Both the position numbers and the translations under genes were made by a program. Positions 1 through 14,000 of a stretch of 64,000 nucleotides of DNA are shown piece after piece. Source of the stretch: Siderastrea siderea (taxonomy: Eukaryota; Cnidaria; Anthozoa; Scleractinia; Rhizangiidae). The notes beneath the pieces are model-generated. The model was not told where the DNA came from and ran no database searches. It worked only from the letters and a program-made list of their open reading frames with translations. Numbering within the stretch: the stretch's first letter is position 1; the number at the start of each line of letters is the position of its first letter. The stretch spans positions 8,869,883-8,933,882 of the forward strand of contig OZ034979.1 of NCBI GenBank assembly GCA_964030785.1. The letters are read 5' to 3'.

Positions 1-32
1 TATCCTATTTTGATCTCACTATAAACACTATC

Positions 33-240
33 CTTTTGATTAAGCCCCAACACAACATGCATGTTCTCCTTTGCTGTTCCGCATATATTTCTTATGGTAC
101 TAGTTGGAAGAATTTGCTTAAACATCAAGACATCTCATCTCATCTTTGGTGATCATTTCCATTACTCTTATGACCTGTATATTTGAACGAGTAGTCACAC
201 AGTGGGAAGAAATGAGATGCTTGTAGTGGGGCTTAAAAGG
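33..240. mobile_element. MITE family with TTAAGCCCCA ends, copy 1
   Basis: The left CCTTTTGATTAAGCCCCA is mirrored by GTGGGGCTTAAAAGG on the right. Internal CTTATGGTACTAGTTGGAAG and CATCTTTGGTGATCA recur in the copies at 28343, 29931, 30494 and 44256, and inverted at about 8480. Confidence 0.8.
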
Positions 241-742
241 CTATTCAAAAGTGGCTGCTCTTGCTCTTTGACATGAGAACAAATTATTGACAAGGAAATG
301 CTTCAAGGTAATTTTTTTACAGTAGGGGCGATAGAACAACCTTCAAAAATGCTACAAAAACTAGAATTACAGTAAAACACAGTACTGACAGTGTGGACAG
401 TTTGGTTCTTGTATGGTTCAATAAGGATTTGGCAAAAAAAAAATGATGTTGAGGTTAGGTAGGATCAGCTATTTTATACCAGATAAGTAATTAATTTGAG
501 AGAACCATCAGTTTGAAGAAGTTAAACCTTCAGCAAACCACATGATAAAAGTGGCTCAAAAACTATGAATACATTTTTTTGTAGGGTAAAACAAAGAAGT
601 CATAACTAATCTGTGTACCTACAAAAATGTACACCCATAGTTATGTCAGCTTCTTATAGAACTAGTTTACTATAAGCTATCTACAGTATAAGAGAAGGGA
701 GGCTTGAATGGACAAAGAAAAAATAACAGTTACTACATTAAC

Positions 743-2463
743 CTGAGCTGCCTTCTCACTGCTTTCCATCAGTTTGCTTTGTTCTCTCAAGCGATTCACA
801 TCATCTGCAAATCCTTTTATCTCATCTATCACATTCGTGTGTCTTTGCAGTAGTGACTGAAAGAAAACACCAATCCAAATGTTAGTCAAGCTTTGAGTCA
901 CTCTCTTTTATGTGCTGATCAATCTTTCTGCAACTGACAGCAGCAATTTTGTAGGTAGTATTAAGATGCAACTCATCGTCATCTATTTCATTGATACTCT
1001 CAGAAGAAAAGGTGCACTCAACATGAATACTTTAAAAAGTGTCCCAAGGCTACTACCAAGTAGCACTAAAGTTTTGCGGGAGTTTAATTTGGCGGATTGG
1101 TGATTTTTTGTGTTTTGCGGGAACTAATTTTTGTGAATGGGAGGAACTGATTTTTCTCGCTGTGAATTTATATTTGTGTTTTCAGGAAGTCGCCTTCTAT
1201 TTGGAATTCTCACGTTGTCATTTTTTGAGTACAAACAATCGAATACAGGTGAACAACAAGCACTTAATCAATGGAGTACCTTCAGATGATCCTTTTCTTT
1301 AAAGCTTTTAACAATCAAATACTAGCACGTGCAGTGTACCAACTCAGAATTTCCTGACCAACTGCAATTTCATTGTTTTATTTCTAAATGTTTTGGTTCT
1401 AATTTTGTTTTGTTTCTGACTGAAAGGGACGTTTTAAGTAAATGGGCACCAACATGATTTCACATTACGTGTAAAAGGCGATGTTTGTGTTTAATTCCGA
1501 CTTTGGAGTAAATTTTTGCGGAGAAAATTTTTGCAGGAGATTTTTTTCGCTGGAACTTTTTTTGTGGAGCGTGAAAAAATCCGCAAAAATTAGAACCCAT
1601 AAAAATTATTTTAGTTTCACACGGTAGGAGACAAATGTGGCACCACACAACCACGGCCTTAAAATTAATGTATTTCTCTGTCTATGGAACCTGCCTTGCG
1701 GCCACTTTTTTGGCTACAACAAATGCCCCTACAATCTTTTTTCATAACAAAAAGCTTTTTTTTTATCCAAACACCCCATCAATGTGACCATTTTTTCCTG
1801 GCCTGTTGGTGACCTGACTAACAGATTGCTTTTCGTGAATTTTTTTCAGAATCTTAACTTCCCTGCCCCTTTTAATGTTCATGATGCATGAAGAAGGGTT
1901 GTTAGCACACACCATTGCACTCTGTTCATCTCTGCCATAATCCTCACTACTTGCAACATACATCTTCTCTGTCATCCAAGACTCTGCATCATTTGCGTCT
2001 GAATAATACTACAAGGAAGAAACAAAACAGAATACAGGTTGATCTCTGCATAGCCAGGGCTGTCATTAAGGGCCATAACCCGTAACAGCTGTTACGGCTG
2101 AGTATGCTTGATGGGACCTCACTGTTACGGGTGAACATGCCTCTTGTTGGTACAATTTATTTTCTCGCGAAGCAACAAGTTTGTTATGGGTGTAAAGATC
2201 AAGGCAATGGGTCATTCAACAGCCCCGATAGCATATTTGTTTTCTAATCGTAATACATTTATTTTATATAGGGGCACAAATGCCATATGCATATGGACAA
2301 CAGAGCTAACTGATGGGTGAGAGTATATGTCAGCATTAGCATGACCCTAGAGCAAGTGATTTGAGGGGGAACTACTCAGAAAAAGCTCTGATGACCTTGC
2401 AGAGATCACCTGACACAAGTCAATGTTCTAGTTATAACAAAATTGTAAAATGTGGTAAATTAA

Positions 2464-2501
<38 letters not shown>

Positions 2502-2502
2502 G

Positions 2503-2534
<32 letters not shown>

Positions 2535-5500
2535 ATTTGTTTCTCTCTTAGAGAACTTCACTAGATGTCTTGCTCTTGGGGTTCAAGGGGCATTTTTGTA
2601 CAACAGAAGATAATTAGTTTTGATTTCAGCATTATTTTGATTCAGAAACAAAAATTTCCATGAGACAACCAAATAAACCATGCTTTGAACAACCTGGCCC
2701 AGCTATACAATCTGATGCCCTTTAAACTGAGTTTAAACTACTGGGCAGTATTATTTATGAAAGTCAGAAAAGAGGGGCAGAAAACGTTGTCAAAATATGC
2801 CGACAAACAGCAATTTTGCCACCTGTGGTCAATTATTTGCTGGTTACTTCACACTGGGTGTCCCCAAGAACCTCTTGGCAGGAAGGAAGACTAAGTTCTT
2901 GCTACCTACAACTTCCATGTTGACTGCTACTAAAAGTTATTGTGTAGTTCCAAAATAATATCCATACCCCCTCTTCAATGGAAGGGTATTGCCCTATGAC
3001 CCCCCCCCCCCCCCCCACCACCACCACCCTCTGGAAATTCCAATTTAGCTTCATACATTGCTTTAAATTTGGGGGCCTTTGAGACCCCCCACCCTCCCTG
3101 GAATTTCCAATCCCTTCTGTGGGGGGGGGGGGGGGGAGTATGGATATCTTTCTGAACTAGACATTTTGACAAGACTGTAACTGCTTGCAAGTTCGAGTCA
3201 ATGACTTACCTGCAGTGACTGTGCTGCGTCTTTGAGTCTGTCTGATCTTGTGATCAAAAGTTCTTTCAGTTTCATCCAGTTGTTCTGGAGCTGTCTTATC
3301 TTTGCTCTAATCTCCTTGGATGCATAGTGTCCCCTGTCAATCAGAGACTGTCCCTTAGCACAGACTGTCTCACAATGTGCAAACCGGCCACTTAACTCAG
3401 CTTCCAAAGCCTGCAAATGAAGCAGCATTTGAAATGTAATTTCAAGCAAATACTACTGGAGGATGAAGAAACCGTGCATGAACTGATTTTGAGACTAGAC
3501 ATAATAGCAACAGTACACTGAAACCTCCAAAGGGGTAAAAGGTAAAGAACTAACAGTTATCCTTGAAAACTGGCAACACAGGTCTTCTAAACAATATTAC
3601 CAGTTGCCGTGCTAAGGTTAATTTAACATCACTCAACATGGTTGAATACAACTTCGTACCATGTTGACTGAAGTGGCCAAACAAATTTTCAACTCTAATC
3701 AACATCATGGAAAGCACTGAATTGTAGAACTTGGTGTTACCTGTACATGTGCATTTGTTCAAATAATTATATTGTCACATGTGCCACCCAAACAAATTCA
3801 GCATTATTACTGACAGCTCAAAACTTACCTAGATTCCATCTGGCTATGCATGTGTACTCTGCTAATGCACAGATGACGTCAAAATGTGGTAGGAACAAAG
3901 AAGTACACTACAAGCTGCAGGCAAGTAGCTTAACTGATGTTCTTATCACATAACTTGGATGTCCTCTGTGTGTAATCAGAGTACACATGCACTGTAAACA
4001 ATACCAAGGGAAAGAATGTCCAAGAACTTACTACTGTATAGCTATACTGAATGATTAAAATAAAACCAGTTTATTTGCAACAAGAAGCTTGTATATTGGA
4101 GATCACTGTCCATTTACGAGTCACCAACCTTGTGCTTTTCCAGAAGTCTTGTCAAACTTATGAGATCTTTTCCAACTTCCTTTGATGCTAAGACTTTTTC
4201 AGTTTCCTTGACAAACATTTCCTCTTCTTCCATATCACCAAAGAATTTGTAAAGTTTCAAAGAATCTTCCAATCTTGCTCTGCGTTCTTTTCCCAGTTGA
4301 ACCAATGCCTAAGCAGAAAAACAAGGTAAGACACAGGGCACCCACACCCTTCACCTGCTGTTTGTGTGGTGGTACTCTGTGATAAGGCAATTAAACACCA
4401 AAGGTGATGTTACACTGGACAATTTTATATGACAACTTTCAAGGCAACACCGTAGCATTAATTAAATTGTCACTGTGCAACATAATCCACAGACCACAAG
4501 TTTTGTGATTAACCTATAGTTTGTCTGTGTGCTGCTACAGAGTTACACATGGCCCTATACACCACCTGGAGGTGTTATGAGGATGATGATGATGAAGATG
4601 ATGATGATGTTACCGAAAAAACCACAGTACTCCATTTAGTTTTCTTACCTCAAATGCTTGAGTGAGCAGTGACTGCCTCTCTTTAATGACCCGTGTCTCA
4701 GGATGCTTTGCTTTGATAAACTTTTGTGCAACATTGTTGATTCGCTGTACACTTTCCCCTTGAGACTGAATCTGTGATTCAACCAAACTGTGCTTATGAA
4801 GCAGATTTTCAACATCAAGTAGGTGCTTGCCATAATCTTCAGATCTCACAGCAGCCTAAAACAAAGAGCATTATGAAAATAAGAGAGGGGTAACACAGAA
4901 ACTGGGCAACCAACCTCTGAGACATTTCCTTGACAAGACATAGGGTTCTAGGCAAACCAAAAAAAGGTTCAAGGGCAGTAAATTGCATTTCAAAGAAATG
5001 ACAAACATATTATGTAGACAATCTATGAAGTCAAAAAGGTTTGTATAAATGTCCATAGCTGCATTCACATACATTTCAGTACATAACTTTGCATACATTT
5101 TCATAAAATTGCATAATTTAACATGCATTTGCACATTTGGAAAATCAACTTATGATTGGATAGATTTCCAAAATTCATATTGATTTGCAAAGGTGCTCAG
5201 AGACTGAAGATGCTTAAAACCAGTGAGTTTTAAGCCTGAAAACTGGCAAAGGCAAAGCAAATACGCATAATTTTTTACAACTAACAAATTCCACATCGAA
5301 CAAATGTTTCCCAGAATCATCAGATCTCCCAGCAGCCTACAACAACAAAGAGCATTTAGACAATCAGTTACTTACACGTAGTTTTTTGAGATTATCTATT
5401 TTCATCTTAGTATCAAATTAGTACCTCAATATCCTGCATGTCACCATGAGCACCATCCATTTCCCTGAACAAGCCAACAAGATCCTTAAAACCCACCAAG

Positions 5501-8500
5501 GTTGAACGGCGAGCCTCTAATTTGCCAATCAGTTTATCCCATTTGGTCATAATCACTTCCTCTCTGTCAAACAGAAATTCAAATTAACATAAATAAACTT
5601 GCTTAGTTGATTCAGTCATGTCACTGTAGGCCACTGTTGCCTGTCTTGAATAAACAAAAAACTCAAGGGACTAAATTTCAAAGGAAACTGGGGAGACCTA
5701 AAATAGAAGAACTTACAGTATATGTAGTGGTGCAGGGGTTTCGTTAAGGTTTGGAAAAGTAGCCCTGGCAGGGGGCAAAATTTTTAAATTAAATTCTTTA
5801 TATAAGAAAAACTTTGTCAAGATGTTCAAAGCAGATGGACAAAGTTCCAATCAATTCGAACGCCTGCCCTGGCATAATGAAACCCTTGAGTGATGGCATG
5901 GCAAAGAAACAATATTATTGTAGTTTACCTTGCACTGATAACATCAGCTCTGTGATAATCTTCATCAATCAGTTCTTGAGCCAAATCAAAAACCATCTGA
6001 AAACGTTCCTCCTACAGACCAAATCAGGACACAATAAGCATTGCAAATAATGGTGAATAATTCCCATACAATCAATTCAGCCCTCAGAGGTCATATAAGA
6101 ACAATGCAACAAAACAACATCTGTGACATCTGTGCCAATATTGGATTTGACATGAATTTTTAAACTAGATTGATGCATGTTTCCAACAAAATCAAGATCA
6201 TGAAAGGAAACTACTATAAATACTTCCCTAGTATGCAAACCAGACATGAATTCACATTTCTCTGGTCACTCTGCATGGACCTCACTCATGCCAAGATTTC
6301 ATGTCGAAGATTAACCCTTTAACCCATTGACGTCCGTGCCGGCCTGAGCCAGCCTTGATTTTGTGCGTGTTCTCTTTTGGCCCTAGCCTCCCCTTGTGGT
6401 CCCCTTTTGTCCTAGTTGTCTTTGGGAAAGTTCAACCAATCAGAATCCACCAACTGTGCATATATTTGAAGGCTTGAGGGGGGTCCTAGAAGGGAAGACT
6501 TCTTGTCACTCTGGGAGAAGATCAAATTTCATTCAAAATGGCTGCCGTGCTCTTCATACGTGAATTTTCAAGATGGCAATATCTCGCTCTCGGAATGATT
6601 ACCTTTTGAAGCTTAAAAATCGAAAGTAGAAGCTCTAAGGAACACTCGACAAGTCAAGCGATGGAATTTAGAGCTTTTAGAGCAAAGAAAACATCTCTCG
6701 AGGACGAACTACCGTTTTGTCAAAGTGAAGGACAATCTTCCATCTCCAAAGATTTTTCGAGCTGCGGACTTTCTGGGAAATGTTCTAGCACTTCTACAAG
6801 TCTATGGCAGAGTAAATTTCACATTTGATTGTAAATTTGTACCGAAATAGCTTTTTAATTGAGAGATTCTTAGTATTCCTTTTTGTAAAAGTTTTGAAAA
6901 ACGTGCACTGTTCGCATCAGTAAATGCTCTTCAAAATAACTTGCACATCGAGCCAAATTGCTTGCGCATAGTTTCCCTCGAAGAAAGAATTGAACGCGTT
7001 TGGTTTTCAGAAACGAATAAAGGCATGTATTAATAAATGTATTATTTAGAAAAGCTAACTGTCTCCACTTCTGTGAATCTTCATTCATGAAATTTCGAAA
7101 AATAGTAATCTGGCCTAAACAAACAGAAATCCTCTGTTGTGGTTTGATTTCACACGAGATACACTGTAACATGTGAAAGCTCTTGCATAAATTTTCAAAA
7201 TTGTGACTTTGAGATTGTATTTTTGGCTAATTCTTAATTGACAACTGGTGTATTTTATTCAAAAGTTAGAAATTTTAACTATTCTAGATCAAGTGAGTGT
7301 TGTTTTTTCGAGCCTATAAATTGTCCTTTCGTACTGCACACGGGGTTGTTTATTACCAACTGCTAATTTACTGAAGCGATCAAAAAACACGCGTCCATCA
7401 ATGGGTTAAGGCCCAACAGAGACAAGCATCTAATTTCTCCTTACAATATCACAACTTGATCAAACCTACAGCTAATGAGAATAGAGGATATGATCACCAA
7501 CATAAAATGATACGCACTCACCCTGGCTTTCACGTCAGTACTGATGGCCTCATGACGCTTAAATGCTGCTTCAACAGTGGCTGCATCTTGTCCAAGTTCC
7601 TCACCTTCAAGCACATGCATCATGTCATCCAACCACGACTCACGGAGAGAAGCCTGCAAAATGCCACCCAATCTACCTGTAACACATTGCTTTGATACAT
7701 TTAAACTTTTCAGTTTAAGCAGTTATATCAAATAATAATTATTATTGTTTGAACTGTTAGCCAGGCTCTTTTTAAGCCCTTCACCCCCTTTCATTTCAGA
7801 GTAACTAATAAAAAAGCTAGATGTAAAAGACTTTTGATAAACATAATGTTGCAAAAGCATGTTTACCCCATTTAAGTTTACCACAAGAACTGCACAAAAT
7901 ACCTTTCTTTCAAACTTGTCAGCCAGTTTTTCTAGCATCTCTTGTCTGCAATTAGCACAAGTAAAAAACATGGCCATAGTGATATTACATCCTTACCTAT
8001 GCTAATTGGGCATGACACTAAGCTTCAGTTTTTGTAGCAGGAGATGGGAAGCAGTTACAACACTACTGCCCCTGAATGAGATCGACTGACTGCTCCACCT
8101 CTGGTCATACCCAAATTGCCTGCTGCATTTTATTACAAAGTTGTGTACCTTTTAATGTCATTTGTTTTAATTTATATTTTGTGTGCAGTTGAAACTGCCT
8201 GTGGTCCACTCTGTCAGTACAGCTCTTAATCCTGGCTCCTAGAAAAGCTCTTTCATTCATTCTCTTATGTCAAGAACCCCATTAATCCAGTCAACCCATT
8301 AACACAGCCAGATATTTCCAGCCTAGAGGTGGCTGGATTGAAGGATTCCCCTGTATCCTGTATTCATGTTATTCCATCTATTAATACTAATCCCAGTATT
8401 AGGACAATGAAAGACGAGCCTCATTGTCATTTGTTGGTTGTGCAAAAAAAGATGCACATTAACAACAAGGAAGTACTTTTAACAGTGCTCATCAGCTAAT

Positions 8501-10904
8501 TTTTCTTTCGAAAGTCAGTGTATGATCAAGCACACAGGTCATGAGAACAAAAGAAATGAACACCAAAGATTTTGTCTGATGTTTAACAGTACTAGTTTCC
8601 CAACTAGTACTATAAGAAATGTTTGGAAAACAGAACGGAGAATTTACCTGTTGATGTTAGGAGTTAAAGTGTTCAAGGAAACAATTTCCATATTCTCCTT
8701 ACCTGATCAACTCCTGACGCAGTGCCATTTCTCTATCATGCTCAGCACTTTCCATAACCTGCCACGCCCTATTGATGTCCATTACAAGTCGCCCCTCAGG
8801 TGGGACATACGGTCGCTGATTGTTACCTTTCCTTTTTGTTTGCAAACTGAAGAGATGAGCCTCAATATTTACACGCTCTGAATATCTGGGAGAAAAATTA
8901 AGCTAATTAATAACCTTCCCACCTCAAGCAGGTAATGTAAAATTCTACTGTTCGATAACCCTCACAAATTCCAACCAAAATGTGTGGCCCCAAGGCATTA
9001 AGAATTTAACAACCACTGTGGTGGAAGGTCTTAATGAGAAAAAGAAAACAAGCAAATATTTCAGATACCATGCAGCTCTTTAGAACCAGTCCTGCTATTC
9101 CATTAGACCTGGTTATCATGCAGCTTTATCACTTTCAGGGCTGGCATCATTGTTTCTGTTGTTTAGTTTTCTCATCCAGTCCCATGAGGTGCTCTAGAGA
9201 GCCGCATGGTGCCCTGATGATTTTGATGACTTTTTATTTGTTATTGAAATTGCATCATTTTGGCATACAAGTTGATTTTAAAATTTCCACTTCAGGGATT
9301 ACTGATAATTGCACTAACGTAACAATTGGTCAGTTAGCAATGTAAATTACTGGTAATTTGGAAATATCAACATACTTTGGTGGCTTCTCAACAGTACGGA
9401 AATGTTTGAAGTTGGCCATCTCTCTCTGAACTGCTACCATAGACTTCTGGAATGGCCGACCAAGCTCAAGAATTTTGGAGTTGAGCCAGTTCAACAAATC
9501 TGAAACCATCCTCTCATAGTCTTTTTCCATTTGTTCAACCTCCATCAAAATTCCAAGGATCTGTTGACCACAGGGAAAATACAATTATTATTGTTACCAT
9601 TAAAAACTAGCAGTCAATGCTTTTCTTAAATTACCAGAAATGAAAGCTCCTTGCTGTTAAAACACCCTCTCCATTAAAATTAAAGAAAAAAAAAACTATT
9701 TCACCTTAGCAATACGTCTTCCTCCCGTTTCTTCACTCTTCATCTTGGCAAAATACTGATAATACATTGAAACATACGTCATGATGGACTTTTCATCAGG
9801 TCGTGGACAATCCACATCTACAAAAAATAAAATAATAATAATAACTAAATAATAACGTTTTGAGAAACTTAACATGCAGTACACATTTAACTCCTTTAGA
9901 GTCAAATCAAAAGTGATATAGACATGACATGGTCCTAATTTATGAGTATGTGGATGGCATTGAAGGGATCCAGGCCAAAAAATTGGGTAATGGGTAGCCA
10001 ACAAAAAAGTAAATAATCCTGAAACTGGCAATATTTAGGCAAAATGGCATGATTTTCAATGCTTTATTGCTGGAAGTACTCCAATTCTACATTGGAACCA
10101 TTCAAAGGTGGGCTTTTTTTTCACTTGTTACACTGTAGATTGTGTACAAGGTGATTCTACCTTTTGAGTCTGCAGAAGAAATCTGACGTAAACTGTGACC
10201 ATTGAAATGAAAGCCACTGAGCTGTGCTTTCCTGTGGTGCTATTTATTATGCTGTACAAGGTGGTTCTAACTTTTGAGTCTGTGGATGAAATCCTAAAGT
10301 GTGACCATTCAAATGAAAGCTACTGAGCAGTTCTTTCCTATGGTGCTATTTATTATGCTGTACAAGGTGGTTCTAACTTTTGAGTCTGTGGATGAAATCC
10401 TAAAGTGTGACCATTCAAATGAAAGCCACTGAGCTGTGCTTTCCTGTGGTGCTATTTATTATGCTGTACAAGGAGGTCTAAATTTTAAGGCTGTGGATAA
10501 AACCCTCCAGTGAGTTGAAAGCTCTTGATCCAAACTTTAATGTGATGCTTCATTTTGTCTTTCCACATTTTTGTATGCGGAATTTGCCCTACTATTTCTT
10601 TGTTTGCTTTTCAACTTTGATTAGGAATCCTTGGGTGTGAAAGATTTAAGTAACAGAATTCAAGGCAATGAAATAGATCACAAAAAAGACCGGAACAAAG
10701 AAAACGTCAGACTATTATTACCTTCAGCATCCAACAGTTTTGCAATTCCCAGACTCTCATGAGCAACATTGAAAGCATTGTTCAGGTTTGCTTCATGTTG
10801 ATTGGGACGCAGCATACTATAATTCATAAGATCTGGTCTGTAGAGATAAATATCAAGAGAAAACTGTTTGTTAAGAAGAGAGATCAACATTGACTTCTCC
10901 TCAA

Positions 10905-10963
<59 letters not shown>

Positions 10964-10965
10964 GG

Positions 10966-10997
<32 letters not shown>

Positions 10998-11016
10998 CTG
11001 CTGATGATGATGATGC

Positions 11017-11048
<32 letters not shown>

Positions 11049-11050
11049 TT

Positions 11051-11081
<31 letters not shown>

Positions 11082-14000
11082 ACAGCACCAGACAGTATAC
11101 ACCCAAGTAAGAGCATTTGGGGTTGTTAGAAGACTGTCTTAGTGTCCATCTATTAATAATGACAGGTGGACAGGACACTGAGACAGTCCACTAAAGACCC
11201 AAAATGCTCTTAATTAATTAACTTTAAACTCTAATTTAAAATCATTTTTAAAGGGACTATGTCAGCTGGGGCACATGCGCAGTAGAGTCCGGATAGTCGC
11301 TTTTTGAGGGGAGTATTTCTGCGTAGACTTGCTTGATTTTTACAACCAGAATCACTTTCAATAGAATATAGACAATGTTTCAAAACCAGTCGATACACGT
11401 TTACATTTACATCCAATGAACTCTGACGGTATTTGAAAAAGTTGGGCCAACGATTTCAAAGTGCTTCTCTTCAACTTGCGCATGCACATGGGGTGACATA
11501 GACCCTTTAAATGTCATTTTTCTCAATTTCTTTACTTCTTTACAGTTCATTACCCCCCCCCCCCCCCATTCTGTTACTAACATTCTAAAAATTGCGAATA
11601 AATTATGACATGGAACCTTGCAATACAAAACTACAGCTGTATGATGGCATTTTTGCATTGTCCGAAACCTCTGAGATAATGAAGGGAAAAGGCTGATACT
11701 GAAGCAAAACATAGCTTTTGGGAGTATTATCCTCTTAACATCGACAGCCTGACTGCAACACACAGACGTCACTGTACCTGTGTTTATGGATGAGGGCATT
11801 GAAAGCCAGTCCATTTCTCCAGCTTGTAGTAAAGTTTTGGACATCAACTCCAGGGTAACTTTGAAATAAAATAATTGAAATGGCACAAACAAAAATAGAA
11901 TAAAATAAAATCAGAGATAATTTAGAGCAGCATCTTCACACAGTGAGATGAAGTTAGCCAATTATAAATTATTATACATACAATTACAACAATATTACAA
12001 ACTAAGATGCAAATTGGGTTGTTTCTGTTTGAGTAAGGGGGCAGTTTGAGCTAGTTTGGCAGAAGTGTACTGTAACAGATAATGGGCATATTGCATGCAG
12101 CACATATTTTTCACTATCTTCACTGTGTAGAGGTAAATAAAATCAAGTGCAAAAATTTCAAGGCCATTGTACATCAGACCTACCCTCTTGTCATCCTCTG
12201 GCACCAAAGAAGTAACGCTTCCTTAGCAGACTTTTTCTCCTTTGACATTTCATCCTGAAACAAAATGATTGAACACTCCCTAGCTTGTTTGTTTGATGAA
12301 AAATTTCTGATGTAATAGAATAATATTTTACCGTGAAAAATGGAAAATTGCAGCAATAGTGAGCGACATGTACGTTGCTGTTATAGGCAATCCCGTGTCA
12401 CAGCAAAATATCACTGCATTGTGACACTGGAATGATTGCAGTAGCAATACGGAGCTACAGTGGTGTTATAGCATTTGTTTCATTCACATTATTCTCTGGC
12501 ATTTTCTTTCTGTTAATACTTGCTAACACAAGACATGTTATAGAAGCCAATGAACCCCAATGAATAGAGTAACTCGCTCCCTGCATGTTTTTAAAGGTAT
12601 AAAGTGCACAGTCAAAGCTGTGTTAAGTATGGGGAGGGGGGGTGGGTGGTAACCAGGGAGAAGGGGGTTGGGAAATGGACATGAGGAGAAGGGGGAATTA
12701 GAAATGAAATGGATGGGAGTAGGGGTGAAGGGATGGGAACTGGGAATAAAGGAGTGGGAAATGGGGGGAAATGCATTTTTGATTTACAGGAAAGCAAGAA
12801 AAAACAAGACAAAAATTTGTGACAACAGCAGAAGCATAAACCGAAGAGGAGCTGCCATGGAAGCAGGGCACGAAATTGTGCCTAATACAGGCGCCAATGC
12901 ACCTAATTTTTCTGTGTTGGCGACCAAATCCTGAAAATTCGTCTCCAAATTGGCAACTAGAATTCTTTGTCACACCCTGCCTGAAGACCTTGTGAATTTT
13001 TGAAAATGCCTTAATCTAAATCTGTGGCAGTGATGGGCATTCAAGCATGCTAGTTTCAGAAAATTGGAGCTTGCTCCACGAAGAAAATCTGTTGCTAGAT
13101 GCCATCTTAGATTTCAAGTAGCTACATTGTATATGCCCCATTCTAGTGTCTCTTCTCAACATATGGAAAAGTGAGAGCACAATAAGTTAGAATGGCCGCC
13201 ATTTATCACAATGGCGAAGAAAGCAAAAAGAAATGAAAACAAAAACTGATCGCGCGTTTTCTGGGGGGAGGGCAACTTTGGAAAACCATCTCAAGAGAAA
13301 TCGATTTTTAGCAGCAATTTTTCTCGAACTGAAAGGAAAGGTCTTCACGATTCTTCGATTTATACTTGATGAAAATGAAGCAGAATTTTGAACCAGGCAT
13401 TCACTTCACTTTGAGGCAGATGCTTTGAGAGGATGCATTTTTGCAGCTGTTTTAGAACTGTTTGAATGAATTAAAGCTGACTGTTTTGGTACAATCTTGC
13501 TTGATAAAATTCTCTGTGTTAATGTATCAAGTTAAGGCGCTGTTATGCTAGGCAATTTTTTTTACAACTTGTCTCGCAATTTTGTTGCGATACAAGTTGC
13601 AGGAAAAATTGCCCAGTGTAACATACCCTGAAATGAACATGTCACAACTTTTTTGTTGCCGCAGTCATTGTGAGAAGCAACCCTGCAATGAATTTTTCCA
13701 GTGCTGCATAGAGGTGTTACACTAGGGAACATTGCATGCGACTTGTCTTGCAATGGCGCAACAAAATTGCGGGACAAGTTGCAAGAAAAATTGCCTAGTG
13801 TTACTGCGCCTTTAAGCTTATTTTTCTTTAATTTGGATGTTTGTAATGCATGCTAGCGTCGTTTAGGATAAAAACTCAATTCCGGAGGGTCTAACTTTTC
13901 AAAATAACAGAATAAAACCTTTTTTTATTATTATTACTTTTTTAAAAACTGGCGACTACCTTTTTGGAATTGGCGACCACTTTGAAATATTTAGGAGCCA

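Noticed and set aside
10678..11178. Long frames of poly-Ser, poly-Asp, poly-His/Gln, poly-Met/Leu and poly-Ile across the triplet tract
   Set aside because: They exist in several frames on both strands only because the triplet repeat has no stops; they lie in a spectrin intron.
11407..11892. 161-codon minus-strand frame
   Set aside because: Made of an intron, a MITE end and spectrin exon 11858-11778 read in the wrong frame.
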